Both the position numbers and the translations under genes were made by a program. A stretch of DNA of 31,684 nt, taken from a virus. The notes below the pieces were generated by a model. That model saw only the letters and a program-made list of their open reading frames with translations, ran no database searches and had not been told where the DNA came from. The DNA is taken from positions 1 through 31,684 of the IMG/VR virus record IMGVR_UViG_3300024327_001038. The stretch is one strand, 5' to 3'. Shown here in pieces: positions 1 through 6,995 of this stretch (positions are counted from its first letter, which is position 1; each line of letters opens with the position of its first letter).

Positions 1-1215
1 GGCTCGACGCCTCTGCACCTGATTGAAAAGCCATCCCCCGGCACCGGGGCCACCCTCATGGTGGACGCGATTTCGACCATCCTCACCGGAACCGGAACCC
101 TGGTCATGACCGAAAGCCGGGACGACGAGGAATGGCGCAAACGGATTACCGCAAAACTGCGCCAGATCCCGGCCATCGTCTTGATCGATAACCTGCGCGG
201 CAAGCTTGATTCCTCAGCCCTCGCGGCAGCCCTGACAGCCCCTTTCTGGGAAGACCGGATCCTGGGCGTTTCGGAAACTATCCGCCTGCCAATTCGCTGC
301 ACCTGGATTGCTACCGGCAACAATCCGGAATTTTCCAACGAGATGGCGCGCCGTCTGGTGCGCATTCGCCTTGATGCCCGCGTTGATCAACCCTGGCGAC
401 GAGAGGCGTTCAGGCATCCAGATTTAATGGGCTGGGTTCGCGCCAATCGCGCCCGACTGGTCGCCGCTTGCCTGACCCTTTGCCGAGCATGGATCAGCGC
501 CGGGCGACCGCATGGACAACGCAGCATCGGGAGTTACGAGGCCTGGGCCCAGACCATGGGTGGCATTCTGGAGGTGGCTGGCATCGAAGGCTTCCTCGAA
601 AACCTGGACGACATGATGGCGGCGTCTGACAGCGAAGGGGCCATGTGGCGTGGCTTTATATCATCGTGGTGGGACCGGTTTGGGACAGCGGAGGTTGGCA
701 GCAGTGACCTCTACGATCTGGCGATCACATGCGAACCACCACTGCCCCTCGGCTCTGGCAATGAACGCTCGCAGCGCACCCGGCTTGGAAAGTCGCTCGG
801 GCGCATGCGCGATCGGGTGTTTGCCGTCGATGGGCGAAGCCTTCGGATGGGTGGCGCAGGAACCTATCAAGGCGTCAAACGGTGGAATCTGAATATTGAT
901 GAAAAAATAGGCAGAAATCTCGTGGACGTCGTGGACGTTGGTGGACGTTGTGATTCAAACGTCCACGAAGATAACCTTCTGAATAATAACGGTAATTCAG
1001 ACTCTCGTGGACGTGGTGGACGTTTATCCCCCTCCTACACGTATGCGGGGGCGCGCGCCCCCGTGAAAGATACACCGGGAAAACGTCCACCACGTCCACC
1101 ACGTCCACCGGAGCCAGGAAATCCGGGGGTTACAGACGGTGGACGTTCCGGTGGACGTCAAAACGAACGTCCACCGATCACAAATCCACCCGACTGGCTA
1201 AAGGAGATCCCGTGA
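1..1215 (+). CDS. Phage replicative helicase/primase-type ATPase, C-terminal part (5' partial)
   Basis: The reading frame is open from base 1, so the gene starts outside the window; the visible part is 404 codons. It looks like the ATPase half of a phage or plasmid replication helicase. A P-loop-like segment (PGTGATLM) lies at the edge, followed by a Walker B-like IVLIDN, a sensor-like ATGNNP and an arginine-rich RRLVRIRLD. The usual P-loop lysine is absent (GTGAT instead of GTGKT), so ATP hydrolysis is uncertain. The last ~110 residues are low-complexity, rich in Gly, Arg and Pro, because the DNA there is built from GTGGACG/CGTCCAC repeats. The gene is followed 42 bases later by a RuvC-like gene, consistent with a replication-recombination module. 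The general class is fairly sure; the exact family is not. Confidence 0.7.
   Translation, partial: GSTPLHLIEKPSPGTGATLMVDAISTILTGTGTLVMTESRDDEEWRKRITAKLRQIPAIVLIDNLRGKLDSSALAAALTAPFWEDRILGVSETIRLPIRCTWIATGNNPEFSNEMARRLVRIRLDARVDQPWRREAFRHPDLMGWVRANRARLVAACLTLCRAWISAGRPHGQRSIGSYEAWAQTMGGILEVAGIEGFLENLDDMMAASDSEGAMWRGFISSWWDRFGTAEVGSSDLYDLAITCEPPLPLGSGNERSQRTRLGKSLGRMRDRVFAVDGRSLRMGGAGTYQGVKRWNLNIDEKIGRNLVDVVDVGGRCDSNVHEDNLLNNNGNSDSRGRGGRLSPSYTYAGARAPVKDTPGKRPPRPPRPPEPGNPGVTDGGRSGGRQNERPPITNPPDWLKEIP
922..1174. repeat. Cluster of 12 GTGGACG/CGTCCAC heptamers (iteron-like, possible origin)
   Basis: Seven direct copies of GTGGACG start at 922, 931, 941, 1007, 1016, 1139 and 1151. Five inverted copies (CGTCCAC) start at 960, 1084, 1093, 1102 and 1168. 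Many are spaced 9-10 bases apart, close to one helical turn. They lie inside the 3' end of the replication ATPase gene. Phage lambda also carries its origin iterons inside a replication gene (O), so an origin or initiator-binding site is a reasonable inference. The alternative is a purely protein-level Pro/Arg/Gly repeat expansion. Confidence 0.6.
1046..1063. repeat. 18-bp perfect palindrome, all G+C
   Basis: The sequence reads CGGGGGCGCGCGCCCCCG on both strands. It sits in the middle of the GTGGACG iteron-like cluster and could form a GC hairpin or cruciform. No T-run follows, so it is not a standard terminator. Confidence 0.7.
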
Positions 1216-1265
1216 TGATCACCGCCCACACCACACAGCAAGCAAAGGAGAAACCAAATGGATAA
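1215..1265 (+). other. Possible 16-codon leader ORF overlapping the RuvC start
   Basis: ATG at 1215 overlaps the stop of the upstream ATPase gene and is preceded by a good Shine-Dalgarno sequence (AAGGAG at 1201). The frame runs 16 codons to TAA at 1263, crossing the RuvC ATG at 1258 in another frame. It may only couple translation of the two genes. No protein family is recognisable. Confidence 0.2.
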
Positions 1266-1770
1266 ATCGAATGTGATCAAGCCGAAGGCAGATGCCAAGG
1301 TCATGACGGTCCTTACCCTTGATCTCGGCACCAAAACCGGGTGGGCCCTGCATGGATCAGACCGGGCCATCACCAGTGGCACTGTCGAGTTCAAGAACGA
1401 CCGGTGGCAAGGCGGTGGTATGCGTTTCCTGCGGTTCAAGCAATGGCTGACCGAGATTAAACAAATGGCTCGAGGTCTGGACGCTGTTTTTGTTGAGGAG
1501 GTTCGCCGCCACATCGGCGTTGATGCTGCTCACGCTTACGGTGGGTTTTTGGCCCATGTCACCGCCTGGTGTGAACATCATCAAATTCCTTACGAGGCCG
1601 TTCCCGTCGGCACCATCAAGCGCCATGCCACCGGTAAGGGCAATGCCAACAAGGATGTGATGATCGCAGCCGCTCGCAGTCGTGGCTTCGATCCAACCGA
1701 TGACAACGAGGCTGATGCTTTGGCCCTGCTGGGCTGGGCACAGGATCATCGCATGGGAGGTGTGTCATGA
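1258..1770 (+). CDS. RuvC-like Holliday junction resolvase/endonuclease
   Basis: This 170-residue protein has the RNase H-fold layout of phage RuvC-type crossover junction nucleases. A first acidic strand LDLGTKTGWA carries Asp22, FVEEV carries Glu80/81, and a C-terminal DDNEADALAL carries Asp149 and Asp153. These are the expected metal-binding acidic positions. The likely role is cleavage of branched DNA during phage replication or packaging. The ATG follows a clear AAGGAG ribosome site. The stop overlaps the start of the next gene (ATGA), so the two are translationally coupled. The first ~15 residues before the catalytic strand are a non-conserved leader. Host RuvC is usually near this length, but the context marks this as the phage version. 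Confidence 0.85.
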   Translation: MDKSNVIKPKADAKVMTVLTLDLGTKTGWALHGSDRAITSGTVEFKNDRWQGGGMRFLRFKQWLTEIKQMARGLDAVFVEEVRRHIGVDAAHAYGGFLAHVTAWCEHHQIPYEAVPVGTIKRHATGKGNANKDVMIAAARSRGFDPTDDNEADALALLGWAQDHRMGGVS

Positions 1771-2021
1771 GCAGTAACCTTCTGAATATTGCTGCCACCA
1801 CGGTCGCAGAACGCCATGAGCAATACGGCAGTGCCAAGCCGTTATTCGATCACATTGCCAAACGCTGGTCGCTGGTGCTGAGCACCGAGGTCACCCCAGC
1901 GCAGGTGGCGTTATGCCTGATTGACCTCAAGATGGCCCGGCTGGTACACACCCCGAACCATGATGATTCCATCATCGATGTGGCAGGCTATGCCGCCTGT
2001 CTCAAGGAGGTGCAATCATGA
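1767..2021 (+). CDS. DUF6378 family phage protein
   Basis: An 84-residue protein with ERHEQYG near residue 15 and a helical body containing LCLIDLKMARL, the pattern of the small phage proteins grouped as DUF6378. The molecular function of that family is not known to me. The ATG overlaps the stop of the resolvase gene by four bases, and its own stop overlaps the next ATG in the same way, so it belongs to a tightly coupled early operon. No membrane segment or signal peptide is visible. Confidence 0.75.
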   Translation: MSSNLLNIAATTVAERHEQYGSAKPLFDHIAKRWSLVLSTEVTPAQVALCLIDLKMARLVHTPNHDDSIIDVAGYAACLKEVQS

Positions 2022-2218
2022 AATGGCATCCCCGAGGTTATGGCGGCAATCGCCGTCCTCCTGACCAGGTCAAACGTGATGGCTGGCAGGACCAGGGCAT
2101 GCTGGCTGTGTCGGTTGAAGATGACCGGCTGACCTGGCCAGAGAAAGAACTGATCCGCCAGTTGGGTGAAAAACTCTATGGCAGGCGACGAGACCGTGTG
2201 GAGAACCAGCATGATTGA
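2018..2218 (+). CDS. Small unknown early phage protein
   Basis: A 66-residue basic protein of no recognised family. The start overlaps the preceding stop (ATGA at 2018) and an AAGGAGG ribosome site lies upstream. The N-terminal region is rich in Gly, Arg and Pro; the middle is a short acidic/amphipathic helix (PEKELIRQLGEKLYG). Its placement between DUF6378 and DUF6362 genes with overlaps on both sides supports real expression. Confidence 0.6.
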   Translation: MKWHPRGYGGNRRPPDQVKRDGWQDQGMLAVSVEDDRLTWPEKELIRQLGEKLYGRRRDRVENQHD

Positions 2219-2660
2219 TTGGACACCATCCCAGGTGGAGGATCGTCTAGAGGAGGCCGCCGACGTGCTTAAACGATTGCCCGAGCAAAAGGTGCAAGGG
2301 TATTTCAACGTCTGGCCCGAGATGGTCCAGAGTTTTGCTGACAAGGTCGGTCAAACGCCTGAGCCCATGCGCCGCCCTCCACCGTCACCCGCATCGATAT
2401 CTCGCATGGACGAGACGTTGGCGTGGTTGAATCATCTGGACGCAGAGGATGCTCGTTTGGTTTGGATGCGGGCCGAGAGAACGCCGTGGAAGGAGATCTG
2501 CTGGCGCTTTGGGGTTAGCCGGTCTACGGCAATACGGCGGTGGCATTTTGCGCTCAGTGTCCTTGCCCTTCGGCTTAACGGCCAGCGTGTGCCCACGAAG
2601 CGATCCCGGTCGTTTGTGATCAGGAGCGCTCGAAGGCTGTCAATAGAAATCGTAAAGTGA
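2211..2660 (+). CDS. DUF6362 family protein with sigma-like helix-turn-helix
   Basis: The protein is 149 residues if started at the ATG at 2211, which overlaps the previous stop. An in-frame ATG at 2166 lies well inside the upstream gene and is less likely. The C-terminal half has PWKEICWRFGVSRSTAIRRWHFALSVLA split over a helix-turn-helix of the type seen in sigma-70 region 4, as in DUF6362 phage proteins. It may bind DNA as a late regulator. It is the last gene before a 379-base non-coding region and the packaging genes, a position that suits a regulator of the late operon. Family match is good; the regulatory role is inference. Confidence 0.75.
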   Translation: MIDWTPSQVEDRLEEAADVLKRLPEQKVQGYFNVWPEMVQSFADKVGQTPEPMRRPPPSPASISRMDETLAWLNHLDAEDARLVWMRAERTPWKEICWRFGVSRSTAIRRWHFALSVLALRLNGQRVPTKRSRSFVIRSARRLSIEIVK

Positions 2661-2694
2661 CACACTTTTTGGTGACACATCGCAAGGTGAGACA
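2657..2694. repeat. Three direct GTGACACA repeats at exact 15-bp spacing
   Basis: GTGACACA occurs at 2657 and 2672, and the one-mismatch version GTGAGACA at 2687. The first copy overlaps the DUF6362 stop codon. Regular spacing upstream of the packaging genes suggests a protein-binding array, for example a terminase or regulator site. Confidence 0.6.
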
Positions 2695-3039
2695 GATGCC
2701 GAAAATAGGGCTATATTTTCGTCAGACTTGGGAAAAACGCGCCCGGAGAAACCCCTGGGATGCCCCGCCCCGCTAACCCTTTGATATATTGGGTCCTTCC
2801 TGGCCGATATCCTATACGGGGGGCTTTAGCGCGGCATATCTCTACCGTCGCAACCTAAAACTTACTTGACAATCGCTTGACCGGCTAACGAAGAAACCGC
2901 TGTTTTCTACGGGTTTTGGCGCATCTGAGGTCGAGAAATTGTCAAGTGAGCTGTCAACCCGCCCTTCATTTGTCAAGCAAGCCTCCAAGCCGTTCCACCA
3001 TTTTGGGTGTGAGCGGTTTTTGTCTTTTAGCGGAACATC
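2661..3039. other. Non-coding region upstream of the packaging genes; possible cos or control region
   Basis: No convincing gene is present on either strand. The region holds the 15-bp-spaced GTGACACA repeats, a GC-rich stretch at about 2740-2775, a TATATT at 2712 without a good -35, and a set of CTTGACAA/TTGTCAAG elements at 2864-2978. In lambda-type phages the cos site lies just before the small terminase gene; here only the ParB-methyltransferase gene intervenes. The cos assignment is inference from position. Confidence 0.4.
2864..2978. repeat. Inverted and direct CTTGACAA/TTGTCAAG elements
   Basis: ACTTGACAAT at 2864-2873 is matched as a perfect inverted copy at 2938-2947 (ATTGTCAAGT). 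A further TTGTCAAGC lies at 2970-2978, and GCTTGAC at 2875-2881. The arrangement, 60-170 bases before the methyltransferase start, looks like a set of operator sites. TTGACA inside the first copy also matches a -35 hexamer, but no matching -10 is visible. Confidence 0.5.
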
Positions 3040-4248
3040 ATGAATCTCAAAATCGAACACATACCGGTCGATCAACTGGTCCCTTACGTGCGTAATGCAC
3101 GGACCCATTCTGACGAGCAAGTCTCTCAGATCGCAGGGTCTATTGCCGAGTTTGGTTTCGTCAATCCGATCCTGGTGGGCGACGACAATGTGATCATCGC
3201 AGGCCACGGTCGTTTGATGGCTGCCCATAAAATGGGGCTTGAGAACGTGCCCGTAATTTATCTATCCCATCTGTCCGAGGTGCAACGTCGGGCGTTGGTT
3301 TTGACAGACAACAAATTGGCTGAAAACGCAGGTTGGGATGAAGACCTGCTGCGCCTCGAACTGGAGGATCTTCAGGCTGAGAATTTTGACCTTGAGCTAA
3401 CGGGATTTGATTTTGATGAGATTGATCGGTTGTTGAATGCCGATACAGAGCCCGCAGGAAACACTGACGATGACGACATACCAGAAACGCCTGAAGAGCC
3501 GATTTCAAAACCGGGGGATCTTTGGTTGCTTGGCAATCATCGCCTGCTTTGTGGTGACGCCACTGTTCTGGGTGATGTTGAGCGGGTGCTGGACGGCGGC
3601 CTTGCCGATCTGACCTTTTGTGATCCGCCATACAATGTGGATTATGCAGGCGGGGCCAGTCGCAAGACGGATCGCCGTATTGAAAATGATAACCTGGGCA
3701 ATGCGTTTGAAGCGTTTTTGTATGACGCCTGCGTCAACATTGTCAGTGTAACCAAGGGCGGCATTTATATCTGCATGTCATCGTCGGAACTGCACACGTT
3801 GCAAAAAGCCTTCGTTGACGCCGGGGGCCACTGGTCGACCTTTATCATCTGGGCCAAGAACAGATTTACGCTGGGTCGGTCTGATTACCAACGCCAGTAC
3901 GAGCCGGTTTTGTATGGCTGGAAAGAAGGCACGGATCACTTTTGGTGCGGAGCCCGAGACCAGGGGGATGTGTGGTTTATCGACCGGCCCCACAAAAACG
4001 ATTTGCACCCGACCATGAAGCCCGTGGCCTTGGTGGAACGCGCCGTGCGTAATTCTTCGAAGTCCCGTGACATCGTGCTTGATCCATTTGGTGGGTCAGG
4101 CACAACGCTGATCGCTTGTGAAAAAGCGGGGCGAAGCGGCAGGCTTATAGAGATGGACCCAAAATACGCAGACGTCATTGTCAAACGCTGGCAGGAATTT
4201 ACCGGGCTCAAAGCAACGCTGGACGGCGATGGTCGGGCGTTCGGTTAA
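3040..4248 (+). CDS. ParB-like domain / DNA methyltransferase fusion
   Basis: A 402-residue two-domain protein. Residues 1-90 form a ParB/Srx-like domain with VIIAGHGRLMAA (residues 51-62). Residues ~160-400 form an amino-methyltransferase with DPPY (195-198), HPTMKP (323-328) and DPFGGSGTT (348-356). The catalytic motif precedes the AdoMet motif, the beta-class order used for N6-adenine or N4-cytosine methylation. An acidic linker (TDDDDIPETPEE) joins the domains. Such fusions are common beside phage terminase genes and are thought to modify phage DNA against host restriction or to mark packaging. It lies 35 bases before the small terminase gene. Enzyme class is secure; the target site is unknown. 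Confidence 0.9.
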   Translation: MNLKIEHIPVDQLVPYVRNARTHSDEQVSQIAGSIAEFGFVNPILVGDDNVIIAGHGRLMAAHKMGLENVPVIYLSHLSEVQRRALVLTDNKLAENAGWDEDLLRLELEDLQAENFDLELTGFDFDEIDRLLNADTEPAGNTDDDDIPETPEEPISKPGDLWLLGNHRLLCGDATVLGDVERVLDGGLADLTFCDPPYNVDYAGGASRKTDRRIENDNLGNAFEAFLYDACVNIVSVTKGGIYICMSSSELHTLQKAFVDAGGHWSTFIIWAKNRFTLGRSDYQRQYEPVLYGWKEGTDHFWCGARDQGDVWFIDRPHKNDLHPTMKPVALVERAVRNSSKSRDIVLDPFGGSGTTLIACEKAGRSGRLIEMDPKYADVIVKRWQEFTGLKATLDGDGRAFG

Positions 4249-4283
4249 TCGGGATCGACCGATGACAGGATGGCGGAACATAA

Positions 4284-4817
4284 ATGCTGATCAGTCAGGC
4301 CGAATATGCCAGAAAACGTGGCGTGTCGCGCCAATATGTGGGCCAGATGGTTGCCAAGGGCATCATTCAGCTCGTCGACAAAAAGGTGGATGTGGATCAG
4401 GCCGATGTTGCCCTTGCGGCGGTTCGGGATCCGGCCCGAGCCGAGCGTCGCCCTAAACATGACGAGGCTGCCCCTGTTCCGGTGCCGGGTGCTGGCGGCA
4501 ACCAAAGTGCAGCATATGCGCCAACGTTTACTCAATCCAGCAACGACCTGCCGACCTTGCTGCTTAAAACCCGCATCAAGAGCGAAGTCGAGCGGGCCAA
4601 GCTTCTCGAGATCAAGGCCAAGGTTGAGGCTGGCAAATACGTGGATGCCGACGATGTGAAACTGGTTGCCTTCAACAAGGCTCGAGTTGTTCGAGATGCA
4701 TTGATGAATATCCCTGAACGTCTGGCCGCCGTGCTGGCGGCGGAGACCGATACACAACGGGTGCATAACATGTTGATGACAGAACTTCGTACGGCGCTGG
4801 AAGAATTGTCACGGTGA
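4284..4817 (+). CDS. Terminase small subunit (Nu1-like)
   Basis: A 177-residue protein beginning with a winged-helix-like DNA-binding segment (QAEYARKRGVSRQYVGQMVAKGII), the lambda Nu1 pattern. A proline/alanine linker follows, then a helical C-terminal half suited to oligomerisation and contact with the large subunit. It would recognise the phage packaging site and start packaging. The gene overlaps the large-subunit gene by four bases (GTGA), which supports the pairing. The ribosome site is weak. Confidence 0.85.
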   Translation: MLISQAEYARKRGVSRQYVGQMVAKGIIQLVDKKVDVDQADVALAAVRDPARAERRPKHDEAAPVPVPGAGGNQSAAYAPTFTQSSNDLPTLLLKTRIKSEVERAKLLEIKAKVEAGKYVDADDVKLVAFNKARVVRDALMNIPERLAAVLAAETDTQRVHNMLMTELRTALEELSR

Positions 4818-6772
4818 TCCCAAGCGCGTCTAAAGTTTTTGGCACGGCCTTTGACAACGGCCTGCGCCCAGACCCGTTGTTGACGGTTTCTGAGTGGGCC
4901 GACCAGCACCGCCGATTGTCAGGCAAGGGAGCTGCCGAACCCGGCCAATGGCGCACCAGTCGAACACCGTATTTGCGGGACGTCATGGATTGCCTGTCAC
5001 CATCGTCCCCGGTGGAACGGGTGGTGGTGATGAAGGGCGCTCAGGTTGGGTTTTCAGAATGCGGTAATAACTGGATGGGGTATGTGATCCACCATGCGCC
5101 AGGTCCCATGCTGGCGGTATTGCCGTCATTGGATATGGCCAAGCGAAACTCAAAACAGCGGATTGATCCGTTGATTGAGGAAAGTGAAATTCTCTCAAAG
5201 CTGGTCAAGCCATCCCGGTCTCGTGATTCCGGCAACACCATTCTGACCAAATCGTTCCCCGGCGGCATGCTGGCTTTGACCGGGGCAAACTCGGCGGTGG
5301 GGCTTCGCTCCATGCCGGTGCGGTATTTGTTTTTGGATGAGGTCGATGGCTATCTGGGTGACATTGGAGGTGAAGGTGATCCGGTGGCCCTTGCGGAAGC
5401 CCGAACGCGGACCTTTGCCCGGCGCAAGATTTTTATTGTCTCAACGCCGACCGTCAAAGGCGTGTCCCGGATTGAGCGCGAGTTTGAGGCGACGGATCAG
5501 CGACGGTATTTTATCCCCTGTCCCCATTGCAAACACATGCAGTGGCTTCAGTTTGAGCATCTGAAATGGGACAAGGGAAAACCAGAAACCGCACATTATG
5601 GTTGCGAAGATTGCGAAGGCCATATTCAAGAGCACCACAAGACGTGGATGTTGGAACGCGGGGCCTGGCGGGCAACGGCTAAGCCAGAAAGCGGCAACGG
5701 TAAAACTGTCGGTTTTCATCTGTCCAGTTTGTACAGCCCCATTGGTTGGCGCAGCTGGGCCGAAATCGCCGCTACTTGGGTGGCCGCACAGGGCAATGAT
5801 GCAGCATTAAAATCGGCCAAAAACACAGACCTTGGTGAGACCTGGCAAGAAACCGGTGAGGCCCCGGACTGGCAGAGGATTTATGACCGGCGCATAGCGT
5901 GGAAGACGGGAACGGTGCCGAAAGGTGGTTTGTTCTTGACCGCAGGTGCCGATGTTCAAAAAGACCGAATTGAAATCGATGTATGGGCCTGGGGCCGTGG
6001 GCTGGAAAGCTGGCTCATTGATCACATCGTGATCGAGGGTGGTCCTGGCGATGCCGGTGCCTGGACCGCGTTAAGTGAACTCCTTGGTCAAACCTGGTCC
6101 CATGAGACCGGAGCGGCTCTTCGGATTTCCAAGCTGGCCATCGATACCGGTTATGAAACCCCAACGGTTTACAGTTGGGCCCGCAAGGCTGGGTTCGCGC
6201 AAGTGGCTCCGGTTAAGGGCGTTGAAGGATTTAACCGCTCAAGCCCGGTCTCGGGGCCAACCTATGTGGATAGCACCAATGCCGGTAAACGCCTGCGCCG
6301 GGGTGCACGTCTCTGGACCGTCGCGGTTTCCACCTTCAAGGCCGAGACCTATCGGTTCCTGAGGTTGGATCGCCCGACCGATGAAGAACGGGCGGACGGT
6401 GCGACCTATCCGCAAGGCTCTATTCATCTGCCCACCTGGGTTGAAACCGAGTGGATTAAACAATTGGTCGCCGAACAACTGGTAACGGTTCGAACCAAAC
6501 GCGGCTTTACCCGTCTTGAATGGCAGAAGCTGCGCGACCGCAATGAAGCCCTTGATTGTCGGGTTTATGCCCGTGCTGCCACCTGGATCATGGGTGCCGA
6601 TCGTTGGTCGGACGCCCGTTGGCAACATTTAGAAGATCAATTGAATATTCACGCCGGTGATGATCTCTGCGTTGAGCCCGTGGAAGCCCTCGAGGCCCGA
6701 CATGGTGGTCAAATTGTAAGGCCGCATGCCTCACACCGCCGGGTGATCACAAGCGGATACATGAACAGGTAA
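4814..6772 (+). CDS. Terminase large subunit (GpA family)
   Basis: A 652-residue packaging motor of the lambda gpA type, usual length for the family. The ATPase domain shows a P-loop variant KGAQVGFS (residues 74-81) and Walker B YLFLDEVD (171-178). A CPHCKH...CEDC zinc-binding pair lies near residues 230-265. The C-terminal nuclease domain begins near GADVQKDRIEIDVWAW, with conserved acidic residues there and in AIDTGY. It translocates DNA into the procapsid and cuts it. The start is GTG, overlapping the small-subunit stop. gpW and the portal follow directly, the lambda order. Confidence 0.95.
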   Translation: MIPSASKVFGTAFDNGLRPDPLLTVSEWADQHRRLSGKGAAEPGQWRTSRTPYLRDVMDCLSPSSPVERVVVMKGAQVGFSECGNNWMGYVIHHAPGPMLAVLPSLDMAKRNSKQRIDPLIEESEILSKLVKPSRSRDSGNTILTKSFPGGMLALTGANSAVGLRSMPVRYLFLDEVDGYLGDIGGEGDPVALAEARTRTFARRKIFIVSTPTVKGVSRIEREFEATDQRRYFIPCPHCKHMQWLQFEHLKWDKGKPETAHYGCEDCEGHIQEHHKTWMLERGAWRATAKPESGNGKTVGFHLSSLYSPIGWRSWAEIAATWVAAQGNDAALKSAKNTDLGETWQETGEAPDWQRIYDRRIAWKTGTVPKGGLFLTAGADVQKDRIEIDVWAWGRGLESWLIDHIVIEGGPGDAGAWTALSELLGQTWSHETGAALRISKLAIDTGYETPTVYSWARKAGFAQVAPVKGVEGFNRSSPVSGPTYVDSTNAGKRLRRGARLWTVAVSTFKAETYRFLRLDRPTDEERADGATYPQGSIHLPTWVETEWIKQLVAEQLVTVRTKRGFTRLEWQKLRDRNEALDCRVYARAATWIMGADRWSDARWQHLEDQLNIHAGDDLCVEPVEALEARHGGQIVRPHASHRRVITSGYMNR

Positions 6773-6776
6773 TACA

Positions 6777-6992
6777 ATGGCGACCACGGAAGAACTTACG
6801 GCAAAGATTGAGGCACTGAAGTCTCAACGTGCCAGCGGCGTTGCCCGGGTCAGCTATGACGGCAAAACCATCGAATACCGGGGCGACAGTGAAATCGTCG
6901 CGGCCATTCGAGACCTTGAGCGTGAGCTTTCGAAGCTTAACGGCACAGAACCTGTTCGCCAGATCAGAACCTTTTCCTCAAAGGGCTATTAA
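6777..6992 (+). CDS. gpW-like head-tail joining protein
   Basis: A 71-residue protein with the gpW pattern: an N-terminal helix (EELTAKIEALKSQRASG), a beta hairpin with SYDGKTIEYR, then a second helix (IVAAIRDLERELSKL). In lambda, gpW plugs the portal after DNA filling and prepares the head for tail joining. The start lies four bases after the terminase stop and the portal gene begins four bases after its stop, so the gene order is exactly that of lambda (A, W, B). Confidence 0.85.
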   Translation: MATTEELTAKIEALKSQRASGVARVSYDGKTIEYRGDSEIVAAIRDLERELSKLNGTEPVRQIRTFSSKGY

Positions 6993-6995
6993 ACG

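Noticed and set aside
1084-1108. Nine-base periodic repeat as a CRISPR-like array
   Set aside because: Repeats are far too short and there are no spacers; they form part of the GTGGACG cluster and encode Arg-Pro-Pro.
2842-3228. Reverse-strand frame across the non-coding region and methyltransferase start
   Set aside because: Overlaps the ParB domain antisense and shows no ribosome site or known pattern.
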